The notes beneath the pieces were generated by a model. It worked only from the letters and a program-made list of their open reading frames with translations, had not been told where the DNA came from and searched no databases. From the NCBI RefSeq assembly GCF_020715565.1, contig NZ_CP085839.1:620001-684000 (forward strand): a stretch of DNA of 64,000 nucleotides, given 5' to 3'. Numbering within the stretch: the stretch's first letter is position 1; each line of letters starts with the position of its first letter. Source of the DNA: Nocardioides sp. Kera G14. Its GTDB lineage: Bacteria; Actinomycetota; Actinomycetes; Propionibacteriales; Nocardioidaceae. Position numbers and translations under genes: made by a program. This document shows, one piece after another, positions 53,200-62,367 of this stretch.

Positions 53200-54447
53200 T
53201 CACTCCTCGTCGATCTCGATGGCGCCGAACCGGAGGTCGGCGTCGATGTGCACGGTCGCGCCCTGACCGTTGCCGTCCTGGCCGGTGATGGTCTGGCTGA
53301 ATCCGGCGCCCTCCTCACCGAGCGCCTGGACGTACCCCGGCCCGCTGATGTGGGCACTCGCCTGCGTGTTGAGGCCGGCGGGCAGCTTCACCCGGATCCG
53401 TCCGGCACGGCCGTCGATGTGGATGCTGCGTCCGGCCAGCGAGCTGGCGTCGTCGACCTGGGTCAGGTCGAGCAGGAAGTCGCCGTTGCGGAACGTGTAG
53501 TCGTCCTCGACCGCGGAGCCCGTCGACGGGACGTTGTTGAGGTCGCGGAAGCGGCCTCCGTCCACGTCCCACTGGTCGGCAGCGGTGGTGAGGCCGAGGA
53601 TGACGGCGGTGATGAGGCCGAGCAGGATCAGCCCGCCGGCACGACCCCAGAAGGCACCGAGCACGAGGAACAGGCCGATGATGCCGAGTGCGAGCGCCGG
53701 GTAGGCCGGTCCCGCGATGGAGGCGCCGGCACCGTCGATGACGCCGAGCACACCCTCGGCGAGGACGATCAGCGCCAGCGCGAAACCGAAGAAGAGCGGG
53801 CCACGCTTGGTCTCCCAGCGCTGCTGGGCGCGTTCGGCCCGTTGCTGGGCGCGCTCGAGCGCGGCGTCGGTCTTGATCTTCGCCTTCTCCAGCGCGACGG
53901 CCGCGGCGGTGTCGGACCTGTTGCGGGCCTGGGCCAGGGCGGCCTCGGTCTTCGCTCGGGCCTTCTCGAGCACCTCGACGACGACCGCCTCGTTCTCCTC
54001 GGGGGCGCCGCCGCGTCCGTACTGCCATGACTTCGTGGCGAGGGCGACGATGACGAGCACCGGGATGATCCACCAGGGGAAGTGGAAGCCGCCGGCGACG
54101 TCGCTGATCAACGCGCTCGCGGCGAGCGCCAGGGCGATCCACAGGGCGATGGCACGGTTGCGCGCGTCGAGCGTGATGACCGCCCTGCCGTCACGCTCGT
54201 CGGGCATGAAGAGCCAGCCGGCGGCGTACACGAGGACGCCTGCGCCGCCGAAGAAGACGGTGACGATGAGGACGATCCGCACGATGATCGGATCGATGTC
54301 GAGGTGGCGGGCGATGCCGCCTGCGACGCCGGCCAGGTAGCGGTTCTCCGGTCTGGCGGAGGAGGTGCGGACGAGCCGGCTCAGGTCACGCGCCTCGTCG
54401 CGTGTGACCCGTGGTCCCTCAGGTGTTTCCGTGTCGGTGGTGCTCAT
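53200..54447 (-). CDS. PspC-domain membrane protein with LiaF-like C-terminus
   Basis: A 415-residue membrane protein. A PspC domain is near the start (RYLAGVAGGIARHLDIDPIIVRIVLIV, about residues 36-75), several further helices follow, and residues about 170-220 form an Ala/Glu/Lys/Arg-rich coiled coil (EKARAKTEAALAQARNRSD). The C-terminus, ending LRFGAIEIDEE, resembles the LiaF/DUF4097 beta-sheet domain. PspC proteins sense envelope stress. It is divergent from a PspC-containing histidine kinase and response regulator, making a LiaF-S-R-like set. ATG 54447 is preferred; an upstream reading frame extends it by 19 residues. Confidence 0.82.
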   Translation of the reverse strand: MSTTDTETPEGPRVTRDEARDLSRLVRTSSARPENRYLAGVAGGIARHLDIDPIIVRIVLIVTVFFGGAGVLVYAAGWLFMPDERDGRAVITLDARNRAIALWIALALAASALISDVAGGFHFPWWIIPVLVIVALATKSWQYGRGGAPEENEAVVVEVLEKARAKTEAALAQARNRSDTAAAVALEKAKIKTDAALERAQQRAERAQQRWETKRGPLFFGFALALIVLAEGVLGVIDGAGASIAGPAYPALALGIIGLFLVLGAFWGRAGGLILLGLITAVILGLTTAADQWDVDGGRFRDLNNVPSTGSAVEDDYTFRNGDFLLDLTQVDDASSLAGRSIHIDGRAGRIRVKLPAGLNTQASAHISGPGYVQALGEEGAGFSQTITGQDGNGQGATVHIDADLRFGAIEIDEE

Positions 54448-54548
54448 GGCCTCAACAGTGGCGGCTTCCCGGGTCGAGAGCCATCGGGGACGCCCCCGGG
54501 TCAACCCCGATACCGCGGTCCCGCGTCCCCTGCCACGATGGACGCATC

Positions 54549-55808
54549 ATGAGCGAGACGAGCACGCCGCGGCAGATCCGACGCGCCACGCGCGACACGT
54601 CGGCGTCGATCCTCGGGGGCGTGGCGGCCGGCCTGGCGGAGCACCTGGCAGCGCCGGTGTTGTGGGTGCGGGCCGGCTTCGTGGTGCTGACCGCTCTCGG
54701 CGGCCTCGGGGTCGCGCTCTATGCGGCGCTCTGGGCGAGCCTGCCCTCGCGGGATCGGTTCGAGGTCTCGACGCCGGGGGCGGAGAGTGCCTCCCGCGGC
54801 GGACGCCGCCCGGGCCCGATCCGCCGTCTCACCGATGCCGGTCCCGCGTTTGCCCTTGCTGCGTTGGGTATCGGCGTCATCTTCGTCGTCGAGGTGACCT
54901 TCGGGATCAGCCAGGTCTTCTGGCCGCTCCTCCTCGCGGGCGGCGGTATCGCGCTGATCTGGCGGCAGGCCGATGAGGCCCAGCGCGAGCGCTGGCTCAA
55001 CAGCGCCGGACGGATCGATCCGCTCCGCGCCCTCTTCGGGCAGGGCTGGCAGTCGTGGCTCCGCGTCGGCGCCGGCCTGCTTCTCCTCCTCCTGGCAGCG
55101 GCGTACGTCGCCGCCCTCAACGCCACCCTCGTCGGCCTGCTCATCACCTCAGGGTTGGTGCTGGCCGCGATCGCGATCGTCGTCGGGCCGTTGCTCGCCC
55201 GCCTCGCCCGCGACCTCTCGGCCGAACGCGACGAGCGCATCCGCACCCAGGAACGCGCGGACGTGGCCGCGCATCTGCACGACTCCGTCCTCCAGACGCT
55301 CGCGCTCATCCAGAAGAACTCCGCCGACCCAGCCGCCGTCTCGCGTCTCGCGCGCGCCCAGGAGCGCGACCTGCGGTCCTGGCTGTACGCCGACGAGTCG
55401 GTCGTCCCCGACACCCTGGCCGGTGCGTTGCGCGGTGCCGCGGCAGAGATCGAGGACGCCCACGGCATCGCCGTCGATGTCGTGGCCGTCGGTGACGGGC
55501 CGTTCTCCGAGGAGGTCCGCCCCTTGGTGGCGGCCACCCGCGAGGCACTGACGAACGCTGCGAAGCATGCCGGTGTCGCGCAGGTCTCGGTCTACGCCGA
55601 GGTCACGCCCGGTCAGGCGGAGGTCTTCGTGCGCGACCGCGGCGTCGGCTTCGACGTCGACGGCGTCGCTGAGGATCGCCACGGCGTGGCCGGCTCGATC
55701 ATCGACCGGATGCGGCGTCACGGCGGGAGCGCCAGCGTCACCTCGACCCCCGGCGAGGGCACCAACGTCCATCTGGCCATGCCACTGAAGGAGACCACCC
55801 ATGACTGA
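54549..55808 (+). CDS. PspC-domain sensor histidine kinase
   Basis: A 419-residue membrane kinase. An N-terminal PspC domain (SASILGGVAAGLAEHLAAPVLWVRAGFVVLTALGG, about residues 18-55) is followed by several helices up to about residue 230. The dimerisation/phosphoacceptor box is ADVAAHLHDSVLQTLALIQ, characteristic of NarL-type kinases, and the ATPase domain has TREALTNAAKHAG and VRDRGVGFDV and ends with SVTSTPGEGTNVHLAMPL. It overlaps the response-regulator gene by eight bases. PspC fused to a kinase suggests envelope-stress sensing in a circuit with the divergent PspC protein. Confidence 0.9.
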   Translation: MSETSTPRQIRRATRDTSASILGGVAAGLAEHLAAPVLWVRAGFVVLTALGGLGVALYAALWASLPSRDRFEVSTPGAESASRGGRRPGPIRRLTDAGPAFALAALGIGVIFVVEVTFGISQVFWPLLLAGGGIALIWRQADEAQRERWLNSAGRIDPLRALFGQGWQSWLRVGAGLLLLLLAAAYVAALNATLVGLLITSGLVLAAIAIVVGPLLARLARDLSAERDERIRTQERADVAAHLHDSVLQTLALIQKNSADPAAVSRLARAQERDLRSWLYADESVVPDTLAGALRGAAAEIEDAHGIAVDVVAVGDGPFSEEVRPLVAATREALTNAAKHAGVAQVSVYAEVTPGQAEVFVRDRGVGFDVDGVAEDRHGVAGSIIDRMRRHGGSASVTSTPGEGTNVHLAMPLKETTHD

Positions 55809-56514
55809 GTCTGCTGAGTCCGCTGAGTCCGCTGAGCCCGTTGCGTCCGTCTCGTCCGGGGCCGGGGCCGTCCGCGTCGTCATCGTCGACGACCACGCCA
55901 TGTTCCGCCGCGGCGTCCACGCCGAGCTCGTCGGCGTCGGCGTGGGTCGGGTCGAGGTGGTCGGTGAGGCGGCCGACGTCGACGAGGCGGTCCGTGTCAT
56001 CAAGGAGACCGGCCCTGTCGTCGTACTGCTGGACGTGCACCTGCCCGGCGGGGGAGGCGTCGAGGTGATGCGGCGGGCGCCGAGCATCGACGGGCGGCCC
56101 CTGTATCTGGCGCTGTCCGTGTCGGATGCCGCCGAGGACGTCATCGGCACGATCCGTGGAGGGGCGCGTGGCTACGTCACCAAGACGATCACCGGGCCGG
56201 AGCTGGTCGACGCGATCGAGCGGGTGGCGACCGGCGATGCCGTCTTCTCGCCGCGACTGGCGGGCTTCGTGCTCGACGCCTTCGCGGGCACGATCGCTGT
56301 CGCGGACGTCGACGAGGACCTCGACCGGCTCTCCGAGCGCGAGCGCGAGGTGATGCGACTGATCGCCCGTGGCTACGCCTACAAGGAGGTGGCCAAGGAG
56401 CTCTTCATCTCCATCAAGACCGTCGAGACCCACATGTCCTCGGTCCTCCGGAAGCTCCAGCTCTCCAGTCGGCACGAGCTGACCCGCTGGGCCACCGACC
56501 GCCGGCTGCTGTGA
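55801..56514 (+). CDS. NarL/FixJ-family response regulator
   Basis: A 237-residue two-domain regulator. The receiver domain has VVIVDDHAMFRRG and the phosphoacceptor in VVVLLDVHLPGGGGVEV, and the output domain has a LuxR helix-turn-helix: LSEREREVMRLIARGYAYKEVAKELFISIKTVETHMSSVLRKL. An N-terminal stretch TESAESAESAEP precedes the receiver and is encoded by a nine-base tandem repeat. It partners the PspC-domain kinase, which it overlaps by eight bases. Confidence 0.95.
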   Translation: MTESAESAESAEPVASVSSGAGAVRVVIVDDHAMFRRGVHAELVGVGVGRVEVVGEAADVDEAVRVIKETGPVVVLLDVHLPGGGGVEVMRRAPSIDGRPLYLALSVSDAAEDVIGTIRGGARGYVTKTITGPELVDAIERVATGDAVFSPRLAGFVLDAFAGTIAVADVDEDLDRLSEREREVMRLIARGYAYKEVAKELFISIKTVETHMSSVLRKLQLSSRHELTRWATDRRLL

Positions 56515-56531
56515 CGTCCTAGGGTGAGCCC

Positions 56532-56891
56532 ATGACCTTCCTGCTGCATCTCTTCCTCCTGATCCACCTGCTCGGTTATGGCGCCCTGTTCGGCGGCCTC
56601 TTGGTGCAGGTGAAGGAGCCGGTGAAGAAGGTCAACGGCGCGATGCGCGACGGCATCGGCACCGCCGTCGTCGCCGGCCTGGTGCTCACCGGGATCGTCG
56701 AGGGGAAGTACCACCCCGGCGGCGAGTTCCACGGCTGGCTCTCGGTGAAGCTGATCGTCGGGCTCGTGATCCTCGGTCTCGTGATGGCCAACCTCCGCAA
56801 GCCCTCGATCCCCCAGGGTCTCTACTTCGGGCTGATCGGGCTCACCGTGATCAACCTTGGCGTCGCCACCCTGTGGCACCAGGGCGGCTGA
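56532..56891 (+). CDS. Small four-helix membrane protein
   Basis: A 119-residue membrane protein with about four hydrophobic helices: FLLHLFLLIHLLGYGALFGGLL, GIGTAVVAGLVLTGIVEG, LIVGLVILGLVMANL and LYFGLIGLTVINLGVATLW. The L-x-x-G-x-G-A-L-F-G-G opening recalls uncharacterised actinobacterial proteins. Function unknown. Start ATG 56532 follows a TAGGGT box by six bases, so the transcript is probably leaderless, and it is separate from the response-regulator gene 17 bases upstream. Confidence 0.65.
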   Translation: MTFLLHLFLLIHLLGYGALFGGLLVQVKEPVKKVNGAMRDGIGTAVVAGLVLTGIVEGKYHPGGEFHGWLSVKLIVGLVILGLVMANLRKPSIPQGLYFGLIGLTVINLGVATLWHQGG

Positions 56892-56910
56892 CTCCTGCCG
56901 AAAGCGCCTC

Positions 56911-57351
56911 TCAGAGGTCCATCTCGTACTGGATGAACTCGGTGCGGGCGAGCTGGTTATAGAGCGCCTGCGCGGTGTGGTTCTCGTACTCCGTCAGCCA
57001 GTACACCTTCGTCGATCCGTGCTCAATCGCCCACGTGCGGACGTGCTCGATCAGCGCCCGGCCCACGCCACCTGACCTCGCGTCAGGGTGGACGAAGAGG
57101 TCCTCGAGGTAGGTGTAGTCCGTCGTCGCCCACGTCGACAGGTGTGTCAGCCAGTGCACGATGCCGACGGCCTTCCCGCTCTCGTCGCGCGCGATCGCGC
57201 CGTGCAGCCCCGACCCCTCGGTGACGAGGCGCTTGTGCGTCGCCTCGCTGATCTCCGGCGCCAGGTCGGTCTTGTAGTACGTGAGGTAGCCGGCCCACAG
57301 CGGCTCCCACTCTGCGCGGTCCTCCGGCTGCAGCGCGCTGATCGTCACCAT
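56911..57351 (-). CDS. GNAT-family N-acetyltransferase
   Basis: A 146-residue acetyltransferase. Motif A is FVHPDARSGGVGRALIEHVR, with the pyrophosphate-binding G-G-V-G-R-A, and the end YWLTEYENHTAQALYNQLARTEF has the typical LY...G-F-like pattern. ATG 57351 is preceded by TAGTCT six bases upstream, consistent with a leaderless transcript. Its acceptor is unknown. The LLM gene at 57368 ends 16 bases upstream on the same strand. Confidence 0.85.
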   Translation of the reverse strand: MVTISALQPEDRAEWEPLWAGYLTYYKTDLAPEISEATHKRLVTEGSGLHGAIARDESGKAVGIVHWLTHLSTWATTDYTYLEDLFVHPDARSGGVGRALIEHVRTWAIEHGSTKVYWLTEYENHTAQALYNQLARTEFIQYEMDL

Positions 57352-57367
57352 CGCGCCAGACTAGGGG

Positions 57368-58396
57368 TCAGCGCCAGCCGAGCGCCGGGGCTACGTGCTC
57401 GAGGATGTTGCTGAGCAGCTTGGCGTTGTAGTCGACACCGAGCTGGTTGGGCACGGTGAGCAGCAGGGTGTCCGCGGCAGCGATGGCCTCGTCCTCGGCG
57501 AGCTGCTTGACGAGGACGTCGGGCGCGGCGGCGTACGTACGACCGAAGATCGCGCGGAAGTCCTCGAGCTGGCCGACCTGGTCGCGGCTCTCACCCTCGC
57601 GGCCGAAGTACATGTCGTCGATCTCGTCGACGATCGGCATGATCGAGCGGCTGACCGAGACGCGCGGGGTGCGCTCGTGGCCAGCTTCGCGCCACGCCTC
57701 GTGGAAGATCTCGATCTGCTTGCGCTGCTGGACGTGGAAGGGCTCGCCGGACTCGTCCTCCTTGAGGGTGGAGGACTGCAGGTTCATCCCGAGCCCGGCG
57801 GCCCAGCGGGCGGTGGAGTCGTTGCCCGAACCCCACCAGATCCGGTCGCGCAGCCCCTCGCTGAACGGCTCGAGGCGCAGGAGTCCCGGCGGGTTCGCGA
57901 ACATCGGGCGCGGGCTGGGCTGGGCGAAGCCCTCGCCCTTGAGGATCTCGAGCAGCACCTCGGCGTGACGGCGCCCCATCTCGGCACCGGAGGGATCAGA
58001 CTCGGCCGGCTCGTAGCCGAAGTACCGGAAGCCGTCGATGACCTGCTCGGGTGACCCACGCGAGATGCCGAGCTGCAGCCGGTGGCCGGCGATGAGGTCC
58101 GCGGAGCCGGCGTCCTCGGCCATGTAGAGCGGGTTCTCGTAGCGCATGTCGATCACGCCGGTCCCGATCTCGATGGTCGACGTCTTCGCACCGATCGCGG
58201 CGAGCAGAGGGAACGGCGAGGAGAGCTGCCGGGCGTAGTGGTGCACCCGGAAGTAGGCGCCGTCAGCGCCCACGCCCTCGGCCGCCTGGGCCAGGTCGAT
58301 CGACTGCAGCAGTACGTCGGCCGCCGACCGTGTCGCCGACTGCGGGGACGGCGTCCAGTGTCCGAAGCTCAGGAATCCGATGCTCTTGCGCGTCAT
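57368..58396 (-). CDS. Luciferase-like (LLM) oxidoreductase
   Basis: A 342-residue TIM-barrel flavin/F420 enzyme: KSIGFLSFGHWTPSPQSATRSAADVLLQSIDLAQAAE, YFRVHHYARQLSSPFPLLAAIGAKTSTIEIGTGVIDMRYENPLYMAEDAGSADLIAGHRLQLGISRGSPEQV. The second half has the barrel's C-terminal elements (VPNQLGVDYNAKLLSNILEHVA). ATG 58396 is chosen since it starts at the first strand; 58414 adds six residues. It lies 37 bases after the helicase gene. Substrate unknown. Confidence 0.82.
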   Translation of the reverse strand: MTRKSIGFLSFGHWTPSPQSATRSAADVLLQSIDLAQAAEGVGADGAYFRVHHYARQLSSPFPLLAAIGAKTSTIEIGTGVIDMRYENPLYMAEDAGSADLIAGHRLQLGISRGSPEQVIDGFRYFGYEPAESDPSGAEMGRRHAEVLLEILKGEGFAQPSPRPMFANPPGLLRLEPFSEGLRDRIWWGSGNDSTARWAAGLGMNLQSSTLKEDESGEPFHVQQRKQIEIFHEAWREAGHERTPRVSVSRSIMPIVDEIDDMYFGREGESRDQVGQLEDFRAIFGRTYAAAPDVLVKQLAEDEAIAAADTLLLTVPNQLGVDYNAKLLSNILEHVAPALGWR

Positions 58397-58433
58397 ACTC
58401 ACTTGAACCGTCAACTGGCCTCTTCCATTCCGG

Positions 58434-60851
58434 TCAGAGCTTCTCCACCGGCGCGTACCGCAGCAGGAGTCGCTTCACGCCTTCGGAGCCGAAGTCGATG
58501 CTGGCCACCGACTTCTCGGCCACGCCCTCGACGGTCACCACGGTGCCGAGGCCGAAGATCTGGTGCGTGACCCGATCGCCCGGCTCGAGCGAGGGGATCT
58601 CACCTGAGGTCTTGGCACGCTTCGCCGTGTCCGCCTTGAGGGCGGCGGAGGAGAAAGCACGACGTCCGGCCGCCGTCGGGGCGTTGAAGCCGGCGAAGGC
58701 TCCGCCGCGCTCAGCGCGATCGCCCCACTGGGACTGGCGGTTCCACGAGGTCTGCTCGGGCGCCGTCCGCTTCCAGTCGATCAGGTCGACCGGCAGCTCG
58801 TCGATGAACCGCGAGGCCGGGTTGTGCATCGGGGCACCCCACGCCGACCGGACGACGGCCCGGGAGATGTAGAGCCGCTCACGGGCGCGGGTGATGCCGA
58901 CGTACGCCAGGCGACGCTCCTCCTCGAGCTCCTGGGTGTCCCCGAGGGTGCGGGAGTGGGGAAAGACGCCGTCCTCGAGGCCGGTGAGGAAGACGACCGG
59001 GAACTCCAGGCCCTTGGCGGTGTGGAGGGTCATCAGTGTGACGACGCCGTCACCGTCCTCGGGGATCTGGTCGGAGTCGGCGACGAGAGCCACCCGCTCG
59101 AGGAAGTCGTCGAGCGTGCCGGCGGGCGGCTCGGTGTCGCCATCCTCCTCGTCGAGGGGATCGGCTGACGGCGCGGCCAACGGGTTGTCCGCGAACTCGC
59201 GCGCCACAGCGACGAGCTCGGCCAGGTTGTCGACGCGGGACGCGTCCTGCGGGTCCTCGGACGACTCGAGCTCGGCGAGGTAGCCGGAGCGGTCGAGCAC
59301 GGACTCGAGGATCACGTCGGCGCGCTCGCCGCCCGCGACCATCGACTGGAGCTCCTCCATCATGTCGACGAAGGCCTTGATCTGCGTGAAGGAGCGGGTC
59401 GCGAGGCCGGGCGCCTCCGACGCTCGCGTCAGCGCCGTCCAGAAGGTGATCGACTCCCGCTCGGCGAGCAGGTTGATCGCCGCGATCGCGCGGTCGCCGA
59501 TGCCACGCTTCGGGGTGTTGATGATGCGTCGCAGTGACACCTGGTCGTCGGGATTCGCGAGCGCGCGCAGGTAGGCGAGCGCGTCGCGGACCTCGCGGCG
59601 CTCGTAGAACCGCACGCCACCGACGACCTTGTAGGGCTGGCCGGTGCGGATGAAGATCTCCTCGAACACGCGGCTCTGCGCGTTGGTGCGGTAGAAGACC
59701 GCGACCTCGCTCGCCAGGCCGCCGCCGTCGACGAGCCGGTCGATCTCGTCGCTGACGAACCGCGCCTCGTCGTGCTCGTCGTCGGCGACGTACCCGACGA
59801 TCTTCTCGCCGTCCCCGGCGTCGCTCCACAGCCGCTTGGGCTTGCGACCCTTGTTGTTGTCGATGACGGTGTTGGCCGCCGACAGGATGGTCTGCGTGGA
59901 GCGGTAGTTCTGCTCGAGCAGGATCGAGCCGGCGTTGGGGAAGTCCTGCTCGAAGTCGAGGATGTTGCGGATGTTGGCGCCGCGGAAGGCGTAGATCGAC
60001 TGGTCGGCGTCACCGACGACCATGAGCTCGGCGCCGGGAACCCTTTCGCCGTCTAGGTTCTCGGGGTTGTCGGCACAGAGCTCCGCGACCAGCGCATACT
60101 GCGCGTGGTTGGTGTCCTGGTACTCGTCGACCAGCACGTGGCGGAAGCGCCGGCGCCAGGTCTCGCGCACCTCCGGGAACTCCCGCAGCAGGTGGACGGT
60201 GACCATGATCAGGTCGTCGAAGTCGAAGGCGTTGGCTTGGGCGAGCCGACGCTGGTAGAGCGAATAGGCCTTGGCGTAGGTCTCCTCGACCCCGTTCTTC
60301 GCGTCCTTGGCTGCGTCGTCCGGATCGCGCAGCTCGTTCTTCTGGTCGCTCACCCAGTTCAGGACCTGCTGCGGCTGGTAGCGCTTGGGATCCAGGTCGA
60401 GGTCGTGGCAGACCAGCGTCATCAGGCGCTTCTGATCCTGCGCGTCGTAGATCGTGAAGTTCGACTTGTAACCGAGCTTGTCGACCTCCTTGCGCAGGAT
60501 CCGCACGCAGGCGGAGTGGAAGGTCGAGACCCACATGATCTTCGCGCGACCGCCGACGAGCTCGGCCACGCGCTCCTTCATCTCGGCGGCCGCCTTGTTG
60601 GTGAAGGTGATGGCGAGGATCGAGCCGGGGTGGGCGCCGCGCTGGCTGATCAGCCAGGCGATCCGTCGGGTCAGGACGCGGGTCTTGCCCGACCCCGCAC
60701 CTGCCACGACGAGCAGCGGAGCGCCCTCGTGGACGACGGCAGCCCGCTGGGGCTCGTTGAGCCCGTCGAGAAGCTCCTCGGGCGAGGGTCCTCGTCGAGG
60801 CGCGGAAGGGGTGGGAGCAGCGAAGGCCTCAAGCCCGGGAATGATCGACAT
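58434..60851 (-). CDS. pcrA: DNA helicase PcrA (UvrD family)
   Basis: An 805-residue superfamily-1 3'-5' helicase acting in repair and replication. Motifs: NEPQRAAVVHEGAPLLVVAGAGSGKTRVLTRR (Q motif and Walker A), ITFTNKAAAEMKERV (Ia), VLVDEYQDTN (II), GDADQSIYAFRGA (III), QNYRSTQTIL (IV), VTLMTLHTAKGLEFPVVFLTG (V) and RRLAYVGITRARERLYI (VI). The C-terminus has the PcrA-type Tudor-like segment PGDRVTHQIFGLGTVVTVEG, which separates it from UvrD proteins lacking this domain. ATG 60851 is used; TAGGGT ends 11 bases upstream. Confidence 0.96.
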   Translation of the reverse strand: MSIIPGLEAFAAPTPSAPRRGPSPEELLDGLNEPQRAAVVHEGAPLLVVAGAGSGKTRVLTRRIAWLISQRGAHPGSILAITFTNKAAAEMKERVAELVGGRAKIMWVSTFHSACVRILRKEVDKLGYKSNFTIYDAQDQKRLMTLVCHDLDLDPKRYQPQQVLNWVSDQKNELRDPDDAAKDAKNGVEETYAKAYSLYQRRLAQANAFDFDDLIMVTVHLLREFPEVRETWRRRFRHVLVDEYQDTNHAQYALVAELCADNPENLDGERVPGAELMVVGDADQSIYAFRGANIRNILDFEQDFPNAGSILLEQNYRSTQTILSAANTVIDNNKGRKPKRLWSDAGDGEKIVGYVADDEHDEARFVSDEIDRLVDGGGLASEVAVFYRTNAQSRVFEEIFIRTGQPYKVVGGVRFYERREVRDALAYLRALANPDDQVSLRRIINTPKRGIGDRAIAAINLLAERESITFWTALTRASEAPGLATRSFTQIKAFVDMMEELQSMVAGGERADVILESVLDRSGYLAELESSEDPQDASRVDNLAELVAVAREFADNPLAAPSADPLDEEDGDTEPPAGTLDDFLERVALVADSDQIPEDGDGVVTLMTLHTAKGLEFPVVFLTGLEDGVFPHSRTLGDTQELEEERRLAYVGITRARERLYISRAVVRSAWGAPMHNPASRFIDELPVDLIDWKRTAPEQTSWNRQSQWGDRAERGGAFAGFNAPTAAGRRAFSSAALKADTAKRAKTSGEIPSLEPGDRVTHQIFGLGTVVTVEGVAEKSVASIDFGSEGVKRLLLRYAPVEKL

Positions 60852-60894
60852 GACTGGGCAAAACCCTAGACGGGAGTGCCGACAGTTCTGGAAC

Positions 60895-62073
60895 TTACGG
60901 CTGCACTCCCTGCGCCACCAGCGCAGTGAACGGGTCGACCGGGTCGCCGCCACCGGGGCGGACCTCGAGGTGCACGTGCGGGCCGGTGACGTGACCGGTG
61001 GCGCCGACGTAGCCGATGATCTCGCCGGCGTGGACCACCTGGCCGGGCGTGCTGCCGAAGCGGACCTGGTGGGCGTACCAGAGCTCGGTGCCGTCATCGA
61101 GCGTCTCGACGGTCTTGTTGCCGTAGGCGCCGTCCCACTGCGTCGAGGTGATGGTGCCGTTGGCGACAGCGCGGATCGGCGTGCCGGTCGGGGCGGCGAA
61201 GTCCAGGCCGGTGTGGCAGGCGGCCCAGAGGCCGCAGTCACCGAAGCGGGCGGTGAGGTGGTAGACGCCGGGCGCGATCGGCGTGACCCACTGGTTGGCC
61301 TTGAGCTGGTCGGACTTCGACTGCGCCTTCTTGGCGAGGTCGGCGAGGGCCGCCGCACGCTTCTGCGCGGTCGCGTTGGCGTCGCGGTTGGTGCTCCGCG
61401 AGAGGACGGCCTCACGGGCGCTGCCGACCACGGCGACGCCGGAGGTGCCGGACAGGGCGCTGGCAGCACGCAGGGGACCGGCGTCGACCTTGATCAGGTC
61501 GGAGTGGCCGGAGGTCACCGCACCGATGCCGGCGACGGCGAGGACCGCCACGCCGACCAGCGACGGCAGTGAGGAGAGGCCGCGCAGCAGGGGCGTGCGG
61601 GTCCGGGTCGCGGCCCGGCGCTTGCCGACGCGGATCGCCGGCATCGAGGTCGTGGTGTCCTGCGAGAGATCGGTGCCGGGGACGCCGTAGAACATCTCGT
61701 CGGTGATCTTCGGCAGCGAGCCGGTGAAGTCCTCGGTCAGCGCGTAGGGGAGGGCGCCGGTGTCCTCAGGCGACTCAGCGGCGAAGAGCTCCCACTCGAC
61801 CGAGGTGCGCGGAGTCGGCATCTGGAAGGCGGTCGCGGCCGGGGCGGCGGGGACGAGCTCGGGGGTCGGTGCGGGGATGATCAGCGACTCGGCGGGCGTC
61901 TCAGGGACCTCGACGCGGAGCGCGCGCCTGCCGACGTACGCCGACGGCTGCTCGACCACGGAGGTGGCTGCCTGAGCGAGGACATCGCGCCGGGCACGCT
62001 TGCCGGTGTACGGGGTCACCGGCTCCTTCTCGGGTCGCTCGGACGCGACGACTTCAGCTCGGTGGGATCCCAC
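60895..62073 (-). CDS. Membrane-anchored M23 peptidase
   Basis: A 392-residue protein likely cleaving cell-wall crosslinks or acting as an activator. A long variable cytoplasmic N-terminus (about 160 residues) is followed by one hydrophobic helix (LVGVAVLAVAGIGAVTS, about 172-188), a coiled-coil-like QKRAAALADLAKKAQSKSD linker and a LytM/M23 domain: HTGLDFAAPTGTPIRAVANG with the first zinc ligands, and GPHVHLEVRP with the HxH pair. All zinc ligands are present. GTG 62073 follows GGAGAA. A TTTACA/TATGGT promoter lies upstream. Confidence 0.9.
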   Translation of the reverse strand: MGSHRAEVVASERPEKEPVTPYTGKRARRDVLAQAATSVVEQPSAYVGRRALRVEVPETPAESLIIPAPTPELVPAAPAATAFQMPTPRTSVEWELFAAESPEDTGALPYALTEDFTGSLPKITDEMFYGVPGTDLSQDTTTSMPAIRVGKRRAATRTRTPLLRGLSSLPSLVGVAVLAVAGIGAVTSGHSDLIKVDAGPLRAASALSGTSGVAVVGSAREAVLSRSTNRDANATAQKRAAALADLAKKAQSKSDQLKANQWVTPIAPGVYHLTARFGDCGLWAACHTGLDFAAPTGTPIRAVANGTITSTQWDGAYGNKTVETLDDGTELWYAHQVRFGSTPGQVVHAGEIIGYVGATGHVTGPHVHLEVRPGGGDPVDPFTALVAQGVQP

Positions 62074-62183
62074 AGTTCACTTCTCCGCTGCTCGGGGTTC
62101 AGACGGCGAGCCCTGACCATAACGGACGCGCTGGGGGGCCTGTAAATCGGGGCGTGGCTTCGATTGTGGATGAACTCCGGCGG

Positions 62184-62215
62184 TCGGGTCATCGATCCCG
62201 AGTCATATGACCCGA
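62184..62215. promoter_or_regulatory. Inverted repeat between M23 and sucC genes
   Basis: TCGGGTCAT (62184-62192) and ATGACCCGA (62207-62215) are perfect nine-base arms 14 bases apart in the divergent intergenic space. A regulatory protein site is plausible; no specific regulator was matched. Confidence 0.5.
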
Positions 62216-62367
62216 TATACCTACGGATCCCGTCGCAGGGGTCCCAAGTGGCGTGCGTCACGTTCTGGACCCGTGTGGTTACTTGCGCGGAACACGGGTC
62301 TAGAGTCGCGGAGGGCCGAATCAGGTTCGGTTGGGCCCCCGTCATACACAACAGAAGTGGTGGATCC

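Noticed and set aside
62074..62367. c-di-AMP (ydaO) riboswitch upstream of the M23 peptidase gene
   Set aside because: Some actinobacterial wall-hydrolase genes carry one, but none of the conserved aptamer blocks is found here; only a plain promoter is seen.
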